In this document: positions 8,632-16,038 of the stretch, piece after piece | How positions within the stretch are numbered: the stretch's first letter is position 1 | How the letters are laid out: each line of letters begins with the position of its first letter | Assembly: GCA_942493135.1 (NCBI GenBank) | Contig: OW818684.1 | Span: 4,836,001 to 4,900,000 of the forward strand | Origin: Planctellipticum sp942493135 | GTDB taxonomy: Bacteria; Planctomycetota; Planctomycetia; Planctomycetales; Planctomycetaceae | DNA length: 64,000 bases | Direction: 5' to 3' | Notes under the pieces: model-generated | What the model was told of the DNA's origin: nothing | Seen by the model: only the letters and a program-made list of their open reading frames with translations | Database searches by the model: none | Program-made: the position numbers and the translations under genes

Positions 8632-9302
8632 TTCAATCCTTGCTGGTCCAAGGCGTTGAGGACTTCCTGCTGGTGCATTTCGTCCCGGCATTCGATCAGG
8701 ACGCGATACTTCCGCTCGGCGGGTTCCACGGGGCCGGTCGACCGGGGCGGATCGTCCGACGACGGCTCCCGCGGATCGCGTTCGACCGCTGTGAGCGTGA
8801 TGCTGTCGTCCTCGGCGGGAGGCTGCTCGAGACGGGCGGCCGCGTCGTCGGCCAGGTCGTTCAGTTCCTGGAGCAGATCCTGCCCCAGGCTGGCGAGGAG
8901 CTCGTCGCCGAGCGGGATCTCCGCCAGCAGCTTTTCGACTTCGGCGGCGTTCCAGTCGGACAGCTCGGCGGTCCGGTTGTCGAACAGGGCGAAGGCCCGC
9001 GCCTGGTCGTCGGTCAGCTCGGCGACGTTGGCGGCGATGTGGGTCCAGCCCAGGCGGCGGGCGGCCTCCCAGGTCCCGTTGCCGGCCCGGATGATCCGGG
9101 TGGAGGCCTGGACGACGATCGGTTTCTGCTGCTGGAACTCGCGGAGGGAGGCCATCACCGCGGCGATCGAGGCGTCGTCGTGGATCCGGGCGTTCTCCGG
9201 ATCGGGCAGGCAGTCGGCCAGGGGGATCGCCAGGGGCCGGAGCGCCGGGGCGATGCCAGACAGGTCTGGCGACGTGCTGGCAGCAGGCTTTCGCTTGGGC
9301 AT
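8610..9302 (-). CDS. ParB-like nuclease/DNA-binding domain protein
   Basis: 230 residues from the ATG at 9302. The ParB/sulfiredoxin-type core is clear: PLADCLPDPENARIHDDASI, MASLREFQQQKPIVVQAS, RIIRAGNGTWEAARRLGWTH (the GxxR-type box as GNGTWEA), then ARAFALFDNRTAELSDWN. There is no long partition C-terminus, so this is the phage type that accompanies DNA-modifying or replication genes rather than a segregation ParB. It is coupled to the ABC/GNAT gene by a 22-base overlap, suggesting the two act together. Confidence 0.82.
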   Translation of the reverse strand: MPKRKPAASTSPDLSGIAPALRPLAIPLADCLPDPENARIHDDASIAAVMASLREFQQQKPIVVQASTRIIRAGNGTWEAARRLGWTHIAANVAELTDDQARAFALFDNRTAELSDWNAAEVEKLLAEIPLGDELLASLGQDLLQELNDLADDAAARLEQPPAEDDSITLTAVERDPREPSSDDPPRSTGPVEPAERKYRVLIECRDEMHQQEVLNALDQQGLKCRSLIA

Positions 9303-9414
9303 GGGTGGGGTCGTCTCCGTGAAACGGGGCCGGCAGGGACGTGCCAGGCCGGCCACCGGAAGGAAGGAAGTGAGTTTTTGAGGTCGTTTGGTGCAGAAAA
9401 AATGCGATGGCGAA

Positions 9415-9466
9415 GCCCCCTCGGGGGAGGCCCCCCTGGAGGGTAGGACCCCAGCCCCGAGGGGGC
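9415..9466 (-). terminator. GC-rich inverted repeat, probable terminator
   Basis: Arms GCCCCCTCGGGG (9415-9426) and CCCCGAGGGGGC (9455-9466) are perfectly complementary, with a 28-base loop that can itself fold. On the minus strand a run of six T follows about 13 bases beyond the stem. It lies between the Gam-like gene and the ParB-like gene and could end transcripts of the former. Confidence 0.45.
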
Positions 9467-9480
9467 GGATCGCGACGACT

Positions 9481-10161
9481 TCACGCGACTTCCGACAAGT
9501 TCGCCTCCGTTCTCACAACCTGCTTCGCGGGCTTGAACGTGAACTTGTCCGCCCCCTTGTCCCAAGTCAGACCGACCAGCTCCAACTGTGCCAGCGTCAG
9601 TCGCCCGGCCTTGTACTCCAGCTTGGCCCGCGTCAGCGACAGCTCCAGCGCGATGTCAAAGAAGTCCGCCGCCGTGCGATGGTCCTTCGCACCCGGCTGA
9701 CCGTCGACCGTGATCGACTCCAGCAGCTCATGCAGCCGCGGCCGCAGTGCGTGCTGGTCGATGAACTCCTCGGTCAGGTCATCCTTCGTGCGACCTTCCA
9801 CCACCTTCACCCCTTCGGGCGTCTTCTTCCACGAGACCGTCCCGTGCGTGAACTCTCGCGAGCGTCCCTTCCCCTTCACCAGCTCGCTCTGGTGTTCGTT
9901 GCAGTAGGCTTCGATCGCCTGCGTCAGCACCGCCTGACGATCGGCGAAGCTGACGTCCCATTTCCCTTCGACCGCCAGCCGCATCAGTCCCTGATAGCGG
10001 GACTTGATCGCCTCCACCTGGCGATCGCACTCCGCCTGCAGCTCGGCCTGGCGGGTGTCGATCCAGGCCAGCTCGGCCATGGCGCTGCACAGATCGGCCT
10101 CGCTGGCGATCTTCGGTTCGAAGGCGAGCGTCTCGCCCGGCGGTCGCGTCTTGCTGCTCAC
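9481..10161 (-). CDS. Gam-like host-nuclease inhibitor
   Basis: 226 residues from a GTG at 10161 with AGGGAACGCAAAC upstream. It matches the Mu Gam pattern: a long helical hairpin (LCSAMAELAWIDTRQAELQA, RQVEAIKSRYQGLMRLAVEG), LTQAIEAYCNEHQSELVKG, then the beta segment FTHGTVSWKKTPEGVKVV. Gam binds DNA ends and blocks host exonucleases. The C-terminal extension (THLAQLELVGL-like, ending KPAKQVVRTEANLSEVA) is longer than in Mu. The upstream in-frame part to 10299 contains the palindrome and is unlikely to be translated. Confidence 0.75.
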   Translation of the reverse strand: MSSKTRPPGETLAFEPKIASEADLCSAMAELAWIDTRQAELQAECDRQVEAIKSRYQGLMRLAVEGKWDVSFADRQAVLTQAIEAYCNEHQSELVKGKGRSREFTHGTVSWKKTPEGVKVVEGRTKDDLTEEFIDQHALRPRLHELLESITVDGQPGAKDHRTAADFFDIALELSLTRAKLEYKAGRLTLAQLELVGLTWDKGADKFTFKPAKQVVRTEANLSEVA

Positions 10162-10181
10162 GTTTGCGTTCCCTCGCAGAT

Positions 10182-10199
10182 TGATTTCGCCCGAAATCA
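10182..10199. promoter_or_regulatory. 18-bp palindrome TGATTTCG-CC-CGAAATCA, copy 2
   Basis: A perfect palindrome 20 bases before the GTG start of the Gam-like gene, an operator-like position. It differs from the 2601 copy only at one central base and is identical to the copy at 22606. Confidence 0.4.
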
Positions 10200-10217
10200 G
10201 TGCCGCCGTCCCGCCGG

Positions 10218-10505
10218 TCAGCGCTGCTGCCGCTGCCACTGCCGCCACGCCTTGGGCGTCATCTGCTGCGGGGACTGATAGCACTGCCCGCCGACGCAAT
10301 AACTGGCGAACGGACCGGCCGGCGGCTTCGGAATCGTCAGCGGCGAGACGTCGTGCGATGCCGGTCGCCAGCTCGACAGACTGACCGGCGGACCGGTCAC
10401 CGCGGCCGCCGGTCGCCAGGTCTGCAGACTGACGGGAGCCCGCAAGTCATCTGGACCCGGACTGACGTCGATCACACCCGATGGCCGCCAGCTCGCCACG
10501 CTCAC
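10218..10505 (-). CDS. Hypothetical protein with SWRP repeats
   Basis: 95 residues from a GTG at 10505 overlapping the stop of the small membrane ORF (GTGA). It holds three imperfect repeats of about 20-25 residues built on VSVASWRPSG, VSLQTWRPAA and VSLSSWRPAS, then a C-terminal stretch with two cysteines (SYCVGGQCYQSPQQMTPKAW). The frame is also open to 10592, but that part is read in another frame by the upstream ORF. No family recognised; it may be a virion or lysis-associated surface protein. Confidence 0.5.
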   Translation of the reverse strand: MSVASWRPSGVIDVSPGPDDLRAPVSLQTWRPAAAVTGPPVSLSSWRPASHDVSPLTIPKPPAGPFASYCVGGQCYQSPQQMTPKAWRQWQRQQR

Positions 10506-10606
10506 CGGTTCCGCGGCCGTGGCCCACGTCGCCAGCGCGCAGCGAACGCCACACACATCACCAGCCACACCACCAGCGACAGACCCACCCACAACGACTT
10601 CAACAT
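10502..10606 (-). CDS. Small membrane peptide
   Basis: 34 residues, MLKSLWVGLSLVVWLVMCVA plus a basic tail (RWRRGPRPRNR): one transmembrane helix with positive-inside character. The ATG at 10606 follows AGAGGAGCCGAGC, a strong ribosome site, and the stop overlaps the next start as GTGA. It sits among the papain-like protease and holin-like genes, so a small lysis accessory protein is possible. Confidence 0.55.
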   Translation of the reverse strand: MLKSLWVGLSLVVWLVMCVAFAARWRRGPRPRNR

Positions 10607-10652
10607 GCTCGGCTCCTCTCTTTCACTGGGCTCTTGGCACTCGACACTCGCC

Positions 10653-11708
10653 TCATCGCGACGGTCGCAGCGGGCTGACGTCGAGCTTCGCCGGGAATCC
10701 GTCGAAGTCCGAATACGCCCAGGTGTCTCCTTGGGCGACGATGAAATCGATCTCTTTCTCTTCCACCCAGAAACCGCCCGGCGGCGAATCGTCGACCGGA
10801 TCCGGATGGGCCTTCGGGCCCCAACTGTTCGTGATGTGGTAGTACCGCCGGCCGGGGACGCTGCCGTCGTAGCCGTCGACGCACATCTGATGCATCCAGC
10901 TGCCGCGACGCACCGCGACGATCCGCCCATCCCGGACTCGCATCGCGCTGTTCGACGTCCCCCAGTTGCTGGCGATCGTCACGCCGTGATCGTTGCAGAC
11001 CGCGTTGCGGACGTCGTCCGACGACTGCAGCCGGGAGACTGTCTTGACCTTGTACTGGGCGGCGATCGCCTTGAACTGCTCGGGGGGACCGCGGCGGCCC
11101 CATTCGCGAGCGAGGTCGCCGCGGTAGTCGGGCAGGCCGGGCGTATCGAGCGGCAGGACGCCGTATTCCCGCGCCGCCTGAGCGATCGCCGCTCCGCTGC
11201 AGCCGTCTCCCCGGCCGAACTGTCCCTGAGCCACCCAGACGCGACCGGCCCCATACAGCCACATCGACGAAACTTCGCGGAACTCGGCGGGAGGTCCGCG
11301 AATGCCGCCGCCCGACTGCATCCGTTCGATCGCGTGTTTCGCGCCCCAGCTCGTACAGTCGCCGATCTCCTGGGGGACGTTCGGCGGGAGCTCACCGCCG
11401 ATCAATGCCGCCTGCGTCTCCCACTGACAGACGCGGGCGTTGGCGTTGTCCTGCCAGACCGGTTCGCCGCTGTCGGGGTGAATGAGCTGAAACGCCGGTT
11501 GCGCGGCCGCCCAGGCCGCGGTGACCTGCAGCGACTCCACCCCTGACCAGCCTTCCGGCCCATTGACGTCGGGCGGTGCGTCCTCGATCGGCAATCCCTC
11601 GATCACCGGCGGAGCAGCTTCGGGAGCCGGCTGGCCCCCGATCCGAATCGTGATCGTCACCCCGCCCGCAATCAGCAGGGCGGCCAGGATCAGCAGAAAC
11701 CGTTTCAT
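10653..11708 (-). CDS. Papain-like (C1A) cysteine protease with signal anchor
   Basis: 351 residues. N-terminal membrane segment MKRFLLILAALLIAGG, then a linker and a C1-type catalytic domain: QEIGDCTSWGAKHAIERM (Gln oxyanion and Cys nucleophile), WMHQMCVDGYDG (catalytic His), and YYHITNSWGPKAHP (Asn in the NSWG motif). All four papain landmarks are present, so it should be active. It lies next to the holin-like gene in the slot usually used for a lysin, but papain-like enzymes usually cut proteins, so a role in host-surface or particle processing is equally possible. Confidence 0.8.
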   Translation of the reverse strand: MKRFLLILAALLIAGGVTITIRIGGQPAPEAAPPVIEGLPIEDAPPDVNGPEGWSGVESLQVTAAWAAAQPAFQLIHPDSGEPVWQDNANARVCQWETQAALIGGELPPNVPQEIGDCTSWGAKHAIERMQSGGGIRGPPAEFREVSSMWLYGAGRVWVAQGQFGRGDGCSGAAIAQAAREYGVLPLDTPGLPDYRGDLAREWGRRGPPEQFKAIAAQYKVKTVSRLQSSDDVRNAVCNDHGVTIASNWGTSNSAMRVRDGRIVAVRRGSWMHQMCVDGYDGSVPGRRYYHITNSWGPKAHPDPVDDSPPGGFWVEEKEIDFIVAQGDTWAYSDFDGFPAKLDVSPLRPSR

Positions 11709-11757
11709 CCGGCGGGCTCCGTCCACGCTCTGAACAACCACGATCGACGCTCAACGC

Positions 11758-12873
11758 TCAACGAGCGGCTTCGAGGCCGCTCTGCAGCTCATCCACCAGG
11801 CCGCGGCAGTCGTCCACCGTCTTCAGCTGGCCCGCCTTGAACAGTTCCTCGACCTTGTCCGCCAGGGCGTTTCTGGCCGCGTCCCAGGCGGGCGAGACGC
11901 AACTGGCCAGCACGCCCCCCACGCCGACGACAATCGCCTGCGGGGACTTCAGCGTCCCGGCAGCAATCTGAGCCTTCACCGTCACGCAACCGTCGATCAG
12001 GCACTGCAGCTCTTTCGCCTTCGCCGCCGACTGCACCGCCCGGGCCGCGTCGCGCGTGGCCTTCAGGACGCCGAACTTCCCATCCGGCAGGACCGGCTCC
12101 GGGACCGGCGTCGGCGCTGGTCCAGGAGTCGGCTGCGGAGCAGGGGTCGGGGCAGGCTGCGGGGCGGGATCGGGAGGCGTCGGTCCGGGGACCGGATCCG
12201 GGTCGGGATCGGCGATCGCCACAATCCACTCGGCGACGTCGCTGTCGTCCTGTTCGTCCCAGACCGTCAGCGTCAGCTTGTAGACTCCCTTGAACGAGGC
12301 GACTTCCGCCGCCTGCTCGGCCTTCAGCAGCCGGACCTGCTCGTACCGGTCGTTCTTGGGATCGATCTCCAGCCGGAAACCTTTCATCCCCGTCGAGCTG
12401 CCGAAGTCATACCGCAAGAATTCTCCGGGCACTGCGGTCCGAGGTCCCTTGATGACGGCCTTCGGACTGGCGCAGTGCCCGGAAATCGGCAGACACAGAA
12501 ACGCGAACAGCAGCAGCGAACGGAGCAGAGTGCCCCCGCCAGGCCGCAGGGCGTTCGGATCGAAGGGGATGGTGTCGGGCGCCGCCGGCTGCGGAAGGTC
12601 TTTCGCGGCCGCCAGGAGCTGTTCGAGGAACTTTTCCGCCGCGGGCCCGCGGGCTTCCAGCTCTTTCAGCAGCGGCTGCAGTTTGGGGAGCAGGGCCAGG
12701 ACGCCGGCCGCGACCGGGCTCGAACTGGCGATGCCGGCCCGCAGGGCGGCGATCGCCAGGGCGATCAGCACCGACTGCAGATCAAACGTGCCGGACTGAC
12801 CCAGGAGCGGAGCGAGCAGCGGCCAGAGAGCGGCCAGGGCGGAGAGCAGATAGGTCTTTTTGCCCTGGAGCAC
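11758..12873 (-). CDS. Holin-like membrane protein fused to proline-rich and helical domains
   Basis: About 371 residues if started at the GTG at 12873 (reading MLQGKKTYLLSALAALWPLL, typical of small phage holins), followed by a hydrophobic helix and a helical stretch. A second secretion-like segment (LLRSLLLFAFLCLPISGHCA) comes near residue 120, then a beta domain, then a DP/PA-rich linker (PAPQPAPTPAPQPTPGP) and a helical tail. The frame stays open to 13104 but that part has no coding character. The best ribosome site (GAGGAG, ATG at 12899) opens another frame, so the start is uncertain. Two genes fused without a stop is the simplest reading. Confidence 0.55.
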   Translation of the reverse strand: MLQGKKTYLLSALAALWPLLAPLLGQSGTFDLQSVLIALAIAALRAGIASSSPVAAGVLALLPKLQPLLKELEARGPAAEKFLEQLLAAAKDLPQPAAPDTIPFDPNALRPGGGTLLRSLLLFAFLCLPISGHCASPKAVIKGPRTAVPGEFLRYDFGSSTGMKGFRLEIDPKNDRYEQVRLLKAEQAAEVASFKGVYKLTLTVWDEQDDSDVAEWIVAIADPDPDPVPGPTPPDPAPQPAPTPAPQPTPGPAPTPVPEPVLPDGKFGVLKATRDAARAVQSAAKAKELQCLIDGCVTVKAQIAAGTLKSPQAIVVGVGGVLASCVSPAWDAARNALADKVEELFKAGQLKTVDDCRGLVDELQSGLEAAR

Positions 12874-13175
12874 TCCACAGGGCGGCGAGCTGTTGCATCG
12901 GTCGGACTCCTCGGGGATCGGACGTCGCGAAAGGGTTTTCGAGACGTTCCCCGAAGTGGGTCCGAGTTCGAGGCAGTTCCGGGAACTTCTGGGGTTCCCG
13001 TGCGGCTGGCCGGTCTCGATAATTCGTGGTCGCCGGTACCGCTCGCACCTCTCACGGGAACCACCAGAAGAGCCCCGAGGATCATCCTTGATCCGATGGG
13101 CCATCCCTGACCTCCGGGGCCGTCTTCAGCACGCGGCCAATTCGGTCAGGAACAATTCCCACGGGCAAGAGCAAC
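12874..13175. other. Intergenic gap between divergent genes
   Basis: 302 bases between the leftward holin-like gene and the rightward small DNA-binding gene. It is GC-rich with several short inverted repeats (GTTCCGGGAAC at about 12975) but I see no convincing promoter hexamers and no gene. A regulator gene with its operators would fit this kind of divergent gap. Confidence 0.3.
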
Positions 13176-13370
13176 ATGGCAAAATCAGGACGACCACGGA
13201 TCGGATCGCAATCCGAAGGCATTCGCCAGAAGCGGCTCGGCGTGAACATCGACGCCGCCGACTGGCAATTGCTGGATCGACACGCGGCGCAGACCCGCAG
13301 GACGCTGGCCGACGTCTGTCGTCAGCACCTGGAGCCGCTGCTGAAGCGGCTGAGACAGTCCGCCGGCTAA
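13176..13370 (+). CDS. Small ribbon-helix-helix-like DNA-binding protein
   Basis: 64 residues. A basic N-terminus (MAKSGRPRIGSQSEGIRQKR) precedes a beta strand LGVNID and two helices (ADWQLLDRHAAQTRRTLADV, CRQHLEPLLKRLRQ), the order of CopG/Arc-type repressors. The ATG at 13176 follows a weak site (CAAGAGCAAC). It is divergent from the holin-like gene and ends at a strong hairpin terminator. It is a candidate phage transcription regulator and could be the reader of the 18-bp palindromes, but nothing here proves that. Confidence 0.6.
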   Translation: MAKSGRPRIGSQSEGIRQKRLGVNIDAADWQLLDRHAAQTRRTLADVCRQHLEPLLKRLRQSAG

Positions 13371-13389
13371 CCCGGCGCCCATGAAACGC

Positions 13390-13425
13390 GAACGCCCGCC
13401 GGTCTGTGAAACCCGGCGGGCGTTC
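13390..13425. terminator. Bidirectional hairpin terminator
   Basis: Arms GAACGCCCGCCGG and CCGGCGGGCGTTC (13 bp) around a 10-base loop, between the 3' ends of the converging genes at 13370 (+) and 13453 (-). Confidence 0.7.
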
Positions 13426-13437
13426 GTTCTTGCGCTC

Positions 13438-13460
13438 AACGGTAACAGAGAGTTACCGTT
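13438..13460. repeat. Pentaloop hairpin 1
   Basis: AACGGTAAC-AGAGA-GTTACCGTT, perfect 9-bp arms and a 5-base loop. The TAA stop of the leftward gene at 13453 is inside the hairpin. First member of a family of twelve between here and 20.4 kb. Confidence 0.8.
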
Positions 13461-13728
13461 CGTCGCTGTCGTCCGGGGACGACGGCAGAGCGTCGAGGCG
13501 CCGCTGACGTTCAATCTCGGCCGCGGTCGCAACCTTCCAGCCGATCCCCAGCCTGTCCGCCGGGCCGATGGTCCCGACGTGTTCAAAGTGACCGTTTCGC
13601 AGGACAACGTAGAACGTGCCCCAGCGATTCGTCTCGACGTCGGCAATCTGACCGAGACTGGTGGAAAACCCGTCGTTGGCAATCACGACGGTTCCGATCG
13701 CCAGCAGCTTCTCATTGGAAGATGACAT
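13453..13728 (-). CDS. Hypothetical protein, stop inside hairpin 1
   Basis: 91 residues from an ATG at 13728 preceded by GAGGAGCCCACA, a strong site. It looks like a small beta-barrel (LLAIGTVVIANDGFSTSLGQ, WGTFYVVLRNGHFEHVGTIG) with a charged C-terminus ending SPDDSDER. No family recognised. It follows the 56-residue gene at 13797 and is probably in one transcript with it from promoter element B. Confidence 0.6.
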   Translation of the reverse strand: MSSSNEKLLAIGTVVIANDGFSTSLGQIADVETNRWGTFYVVLRNGHFEHVGTIGPADRLGIGWKVATAAEIERQRRLDALPSSPDDSDER

Positions 13729-13759
13729 TGTGGGCTCCTCTGGCCGGGCGAGATGATCG

Positions 13760-13782
13760 GGGGGCCGTTTCCGGCCCCCCCG
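13760..13782. terminator. Hairpin between small genes
   Basis: GGGGGCC-GTTTCC-GGCCCCC, 7-bp GC stem without a T tract, just after the stop of the 13797 gene on the minus strand. It may attenuate transcription or protect the RNA. Confidence 0.4.
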
Positions 13783-13796
13783 TCGATCGCTGCCGG

Positions 13797-13967
13797 CTAT
13801 TCGGCGTCTTCGGTGACCAGTTCGATGATCTCCCCTTCGACGTCGTCCCAGTCGTCGTCCCCCTTCCATTCGCTCTTCGCGTCGTCGAGCCACTTCCGGA
13901 TCTGGGCGGCGAGTTCGAACTTCACGGCGGCCTGCTGCTGGCGGATCTGAATCTGCTCGACGGTCAT
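13797..13967 (-). CDS. Small acidic hypothetical protein
   Basis: 56 residues, MTVEQIQIRQQQAAVKFELA then a very acidic second half (KGDDDWDDVEGEIIELVTED). The ATG at 13967 follows CCAGGAGCCTTGAA, a strong ribosome site, and promoter element B lies about 40 bases upstream, so despite its size I consider it real. Acidic small phage proteins often mimic DNA or bind a host enzyme, but no such role is shown here. Confidence 0.6.
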   Translation of the reverse strand: MTVEQIQIRQQQAAVKFELAAQIRKWLDDAKSEWKGDDDWDDVEGEIIELVTEDAE

Positions 13968-13989
13968 TTCAAGGCTCCTGGCGGGGGTG

Positions 13990-14054
13990 AGTTGTTGTCG
14001 TCAACGCGGACAACTCTATCCCCGTCCCGGACCGCCTCAAGGGCGGGAAATGCC
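13990..14054 (-). promoter_or_regulatory. Duplicated prophage promoter element B
   Basis: Read on the minus strand: TTGAGG (14040-14035), 16 bases, TAGAGT (14018-14013), then CGTTGACGACA. Nearly identical to element A at 5621-5680, in the opposite direction. The start of the 13967 gene is about 40 bases further on, so it should drive leftward transcription of the 13.97 and 13.73 kb genes. Confidence 0.6.
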
Positions 14055-14175
14055 GTTTTCCAGCTGGAAACGCGCCGATTCCGGCTAACCTCAAGCCGAG
14101 CAATCGCCCGCGACTTTCCGTTTTTTTCCTGGGAACGATCGGCCGTCGTTCACGTTCGCGTCGCAGCCTCTTCCC

Positions 14176-14202
14176 TCAACGGTAACGAGAAGTTACCGTT
14201 GA
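14176..14202. repeat. Pentaloop hairpin 2
   Basis: TCAACGGTAAC-GAGAA-GTTACCGTTGA, perfect 11-bp arms. It lies 13 bases from the next hairpin, downstream of the lipoprotein gene. Confidence 0.8.
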
Positions 14203-14214
14203 ACCGACCCCGCC

Positions 14215-14241
14215 TGTGCGCTGATCGTCCATCAGCGCGCA
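14215..14241. repeat. Pentaloop hairpin 2b (GCGCTGAT type)
   Basis: TGTGCGCTGAT-CGTCC-ATCAGCGCGCA: 11-bp arms with one wobble, same 5-base loop, different stem sequence. The TGA stop of the leftward lipoprotein gene is inside the arm. Confidence 0.78.
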
Positions 14242-14741
14242 GTCTCGGATGCTGTCGCGGCAAGTTCTCGGGCCCGTTTTTTCGAGATTCTGCCAAACTC
14301 CACAATCGACGAGGCTCTCACGGACAGCGCAGGAACTCTCGTCGTTTTCATCACTTTGCCCCCATCGGGCTCGGGAACAGCTTCCCGGCAGTGACAGTCC
14401 TCCAGCTCGACGGTTTCGGAGTCGGAACGAACGAACGTGCCCACAATCCGACGACGAGAGTCATCGTAAAGGAGGACAGGGGAACCCTGCGGAGTCGCCT
14501 TAATCTCCATTCGAGCAAGAGCTTTCTGCTCGTCCTCGGAAATGATGCGAACCAACTTCTTTCCGTCGTAAACGGGGCGAGTGTCGGTATCATCGATATT
14601 GAAATCGAAGTCCGGAAACTCCGGCTTTGCGGCGACCGCAGTTTCAACATCCCCCGAGCCGCTGACCAACGACCCAACGGTCGCACAGCCACCGACGGCG
14701 CAGATTCCAACGAACAACCAAGCAGAGTGAAGGTGAAACAT
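14232..14741 (-). CDS. Accessory lipoprotein
   Basis: 169 residues. Lipoprotein signal: hydrophobic FHLHSAWLFVGICAVGG followed by the lipobox cysteine (AVGGC). The rest is acidic then beta-rich (ARMEIKATPQGSPVLLYDDS, IVGTFVRSDSETVELEDCHC), with no family I recognise. The stop codon is inside hairpin 2b. A secreted lipoprotein inside a prophage is typical of a lysogenic-conversion gene, perhaps altering the host surface. Codon use resembles the host rather than the phage structural genes, by eye. Confidence 0.7.
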   Translation of the reverse strand: MFHLHSAWLFVGICAVGGCATVGSLVSGSGDVETAVAAKPEFPDFDFNIDDTDTRPVYDGKKLVRIISEDEQKALARMEIKATPQGSPVLLYDDSRRRIVGTFVRSDSETVELEDCHCREAVPEPDGGKVMKTTRVPALSVRASSIVEFGRISKKRARELAATASETAR

Positions 14742-14830
14742 TCCATGCCCTCAGGGAGCAACGGCTGGACTCTCGCCGCGACTTGTAGCACGTGGACAAA
14801 TGCCGGGGAATAGGAGTCGTCACCGCTGGC

Positions 14831-14857
14831 TGCGCGCTGATCGGCTATCAGCGCGCA
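14831..14857. repeat. Pentaloop hairpin 3a (GCGCTGAT type)
   Basis: TGCGCGCTGAT-CGGCT-ATCAGCGCGCA, perfect 11-bp arms. Confidence 0.8.
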
Positions 14858-14911
14858 CCGGAGACGGATTTCCGGGAGCTGCGGCGGGCGGACCTGGGCG
14901 GCAGGTCGTCG

Positions 14912-14940
14912 CCGCGCGCTGATAGGAAGTTAGCGCGCGG
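14912..14940. repeat. Pentaloop hairpin 3b
   Basis: CCGCGCGCTGAT-AGGAA-GTTAGCGCGCGG: 12-bp arms in which the left is of the TGAT type and the right of the GTTA type, paired through two G-T wobbles on the plus strand. It bridges the two sequence types of the family. Confidence 0.78.
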
Positions 14941-14973
14941 ACTGGGCTCCCTCGCCGGACTTTGCTGGGATCG

Positions 14974-14994
14974 ACGGTTGTTAGAAGTTACCGT
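14974..14994. repeat. Pentaloop hairpin 3c, degenerate
   Basis: ACGGTTGT-TAGAA-GTTACCGT; the right arm is canonical, the left has decayed to one mismatch plus wobbles. It lies about 40 bases beyond the stop of the LRR gene. Confidence 0.6.
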
Positions 14995-15034
14995 TGGCCA
15001 GCGATGGAAGCTCCTCAATTGATCAGAAGACTGC

Positions 15035-15898
15035 TTATGGCCGCGTAACCGCAATTCCCCGACGGTCCCGCGCGGTAACGACCCGCAGCGATGGAATCGC
15101 CTGCTGAATCTGGTTGATCCCTGCGGCAGTAACTTGAGTTTCTTGCGTGGCCAGCCGCCGAAGGTCTTGAAGTTCGTGCAACTCACGGAGCCCGGCATCG
15201 GTGACTCCGGTTCCGCTCAACAGGAGATCCTTCAGCCTTGTCAGTCCACCCAGCTCTTTCAGACCTTTGTCGGTGATCTGTGTGCGACTGAGATTCAACA
15301 TTGTCAGTTCTTTCAAAACGCCCAGCTCCTTCAGCCCGCTGTCCGTAATGTTGTTGCCGCTGACGTCGAGCATTGCGAGATTTGGCAGTTTGTTCAGAGC
15401 CTTCAATCCCTGATCCGTAACGTGCGTCCGAGAGAGGTTCAGAACGTTGAGGCTCCGTATCTCTGCCAGATTCTTGAACGCGGCATCGGTAATTGCGGTT
15501 TCTTTCAGGCTGAGGACTCGCAAGCTGCCAAGTCTTGACAGCTCTTGGATTCCAACGTCCGTAACGGCGGTCTGTTGTAGATCGAGTACCTGAAGCTGCT
15601 GGAATTCGGCCAGCACCTTGAGACCGTCGTCGGTAATTCCCGTCGCTGCAATCTCGATCCTGCCGACGTTTTTCAAAGCCTTCAACAGCGGCAAGTCTTT
15701 GTCACCGAACTCTACTTGTTCGCCATGTAGCCAGACGCTCGCCATCGGCGGAGATGATGCGGCGTCGACGCTGACCTCGGCGCCCATGCGTATGAGCTTT
15801 TCAATCGCTACGGTTTCGCCAGATGGTTCACGGGCAGTGACGATTCCAGCGGACGGCAATGCTACGGCCAACAGCAACAGAAGTTGAAGACGCATCAT
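15035..15898 (-). CDS. Secreted leucine-rich-repeat protein
   Basis: 287 residues from MMRLQL at 15898 (GGGAGATACCG upstream). Signal peptide MRLQLLLLLAVALPSAGIVT, then about eight 24-residue repeats of the planctomycete pattern (LKELGVLKELTMLNLSRTQI, TDKGLKELGGLTRLKDLLLS). Such repeats form a curved binding scaffold in the periplasm or at the surface. In a prophage this is cargo, probably for host interaction. The in-frame extension to 16027 carries the TTYCACG boxes and is more likely untranslated leader. Confidence 0.85.
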   Translation of the reverse strand: MMRLQLLLLLAVALPSAGIVTAREPSGETVAIEKLIRMGAEVSVDAASSPPMASVWLHGEQVEFGDKDLPLLKALKNVGRIEIAATGITDDGLKVLAEFQQLQVLDLQQTAVTDVGIQELSRLGSLRVLSLKETAITDAAFKNLAEIRSLNVLNLSRTHVTDQGLKALNKLPNLAMLDVSGNNITDSGLKELGVLKELTMLNLSRTQITDKGLKELGGLTRLKDLLLSGTGVTDAGLRELHELQDLRRLATQETQVTAAGINQIQQAIPSLRVVTARDRRGIAVTRP

Positions 15899-16038
15899 CG
15901 GTATCTCCCGCCGAACAGAAATGGAGCGGCGGACGTCTATCGCTGATCTCGCTATCCCGTCAAGCGGAGAATTCGGCCTGGCAAACAGCCACGGCTGTTT
16001 CACGGTTGCCGCGAAGCATCGTTTCACGCCCGACGCCT

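Larger units (their letters stand above)
14742..15034. other. Gap with three hairpins
   Basis: 293 bases without a gene, holding hairpins 3a, 3b and 3c. The sequence between them looks like degenerate remnants rather than coding DNA. Confidence 0.5.

Noticed and set aside
14215..14940. Hairpins as CsrA-binding sites (GGA in loop)
   Set aside because: Only hairpins 2b (minus strand GGACG) and 3b (AGGAA) have GGA in the loop; the other ten do not.
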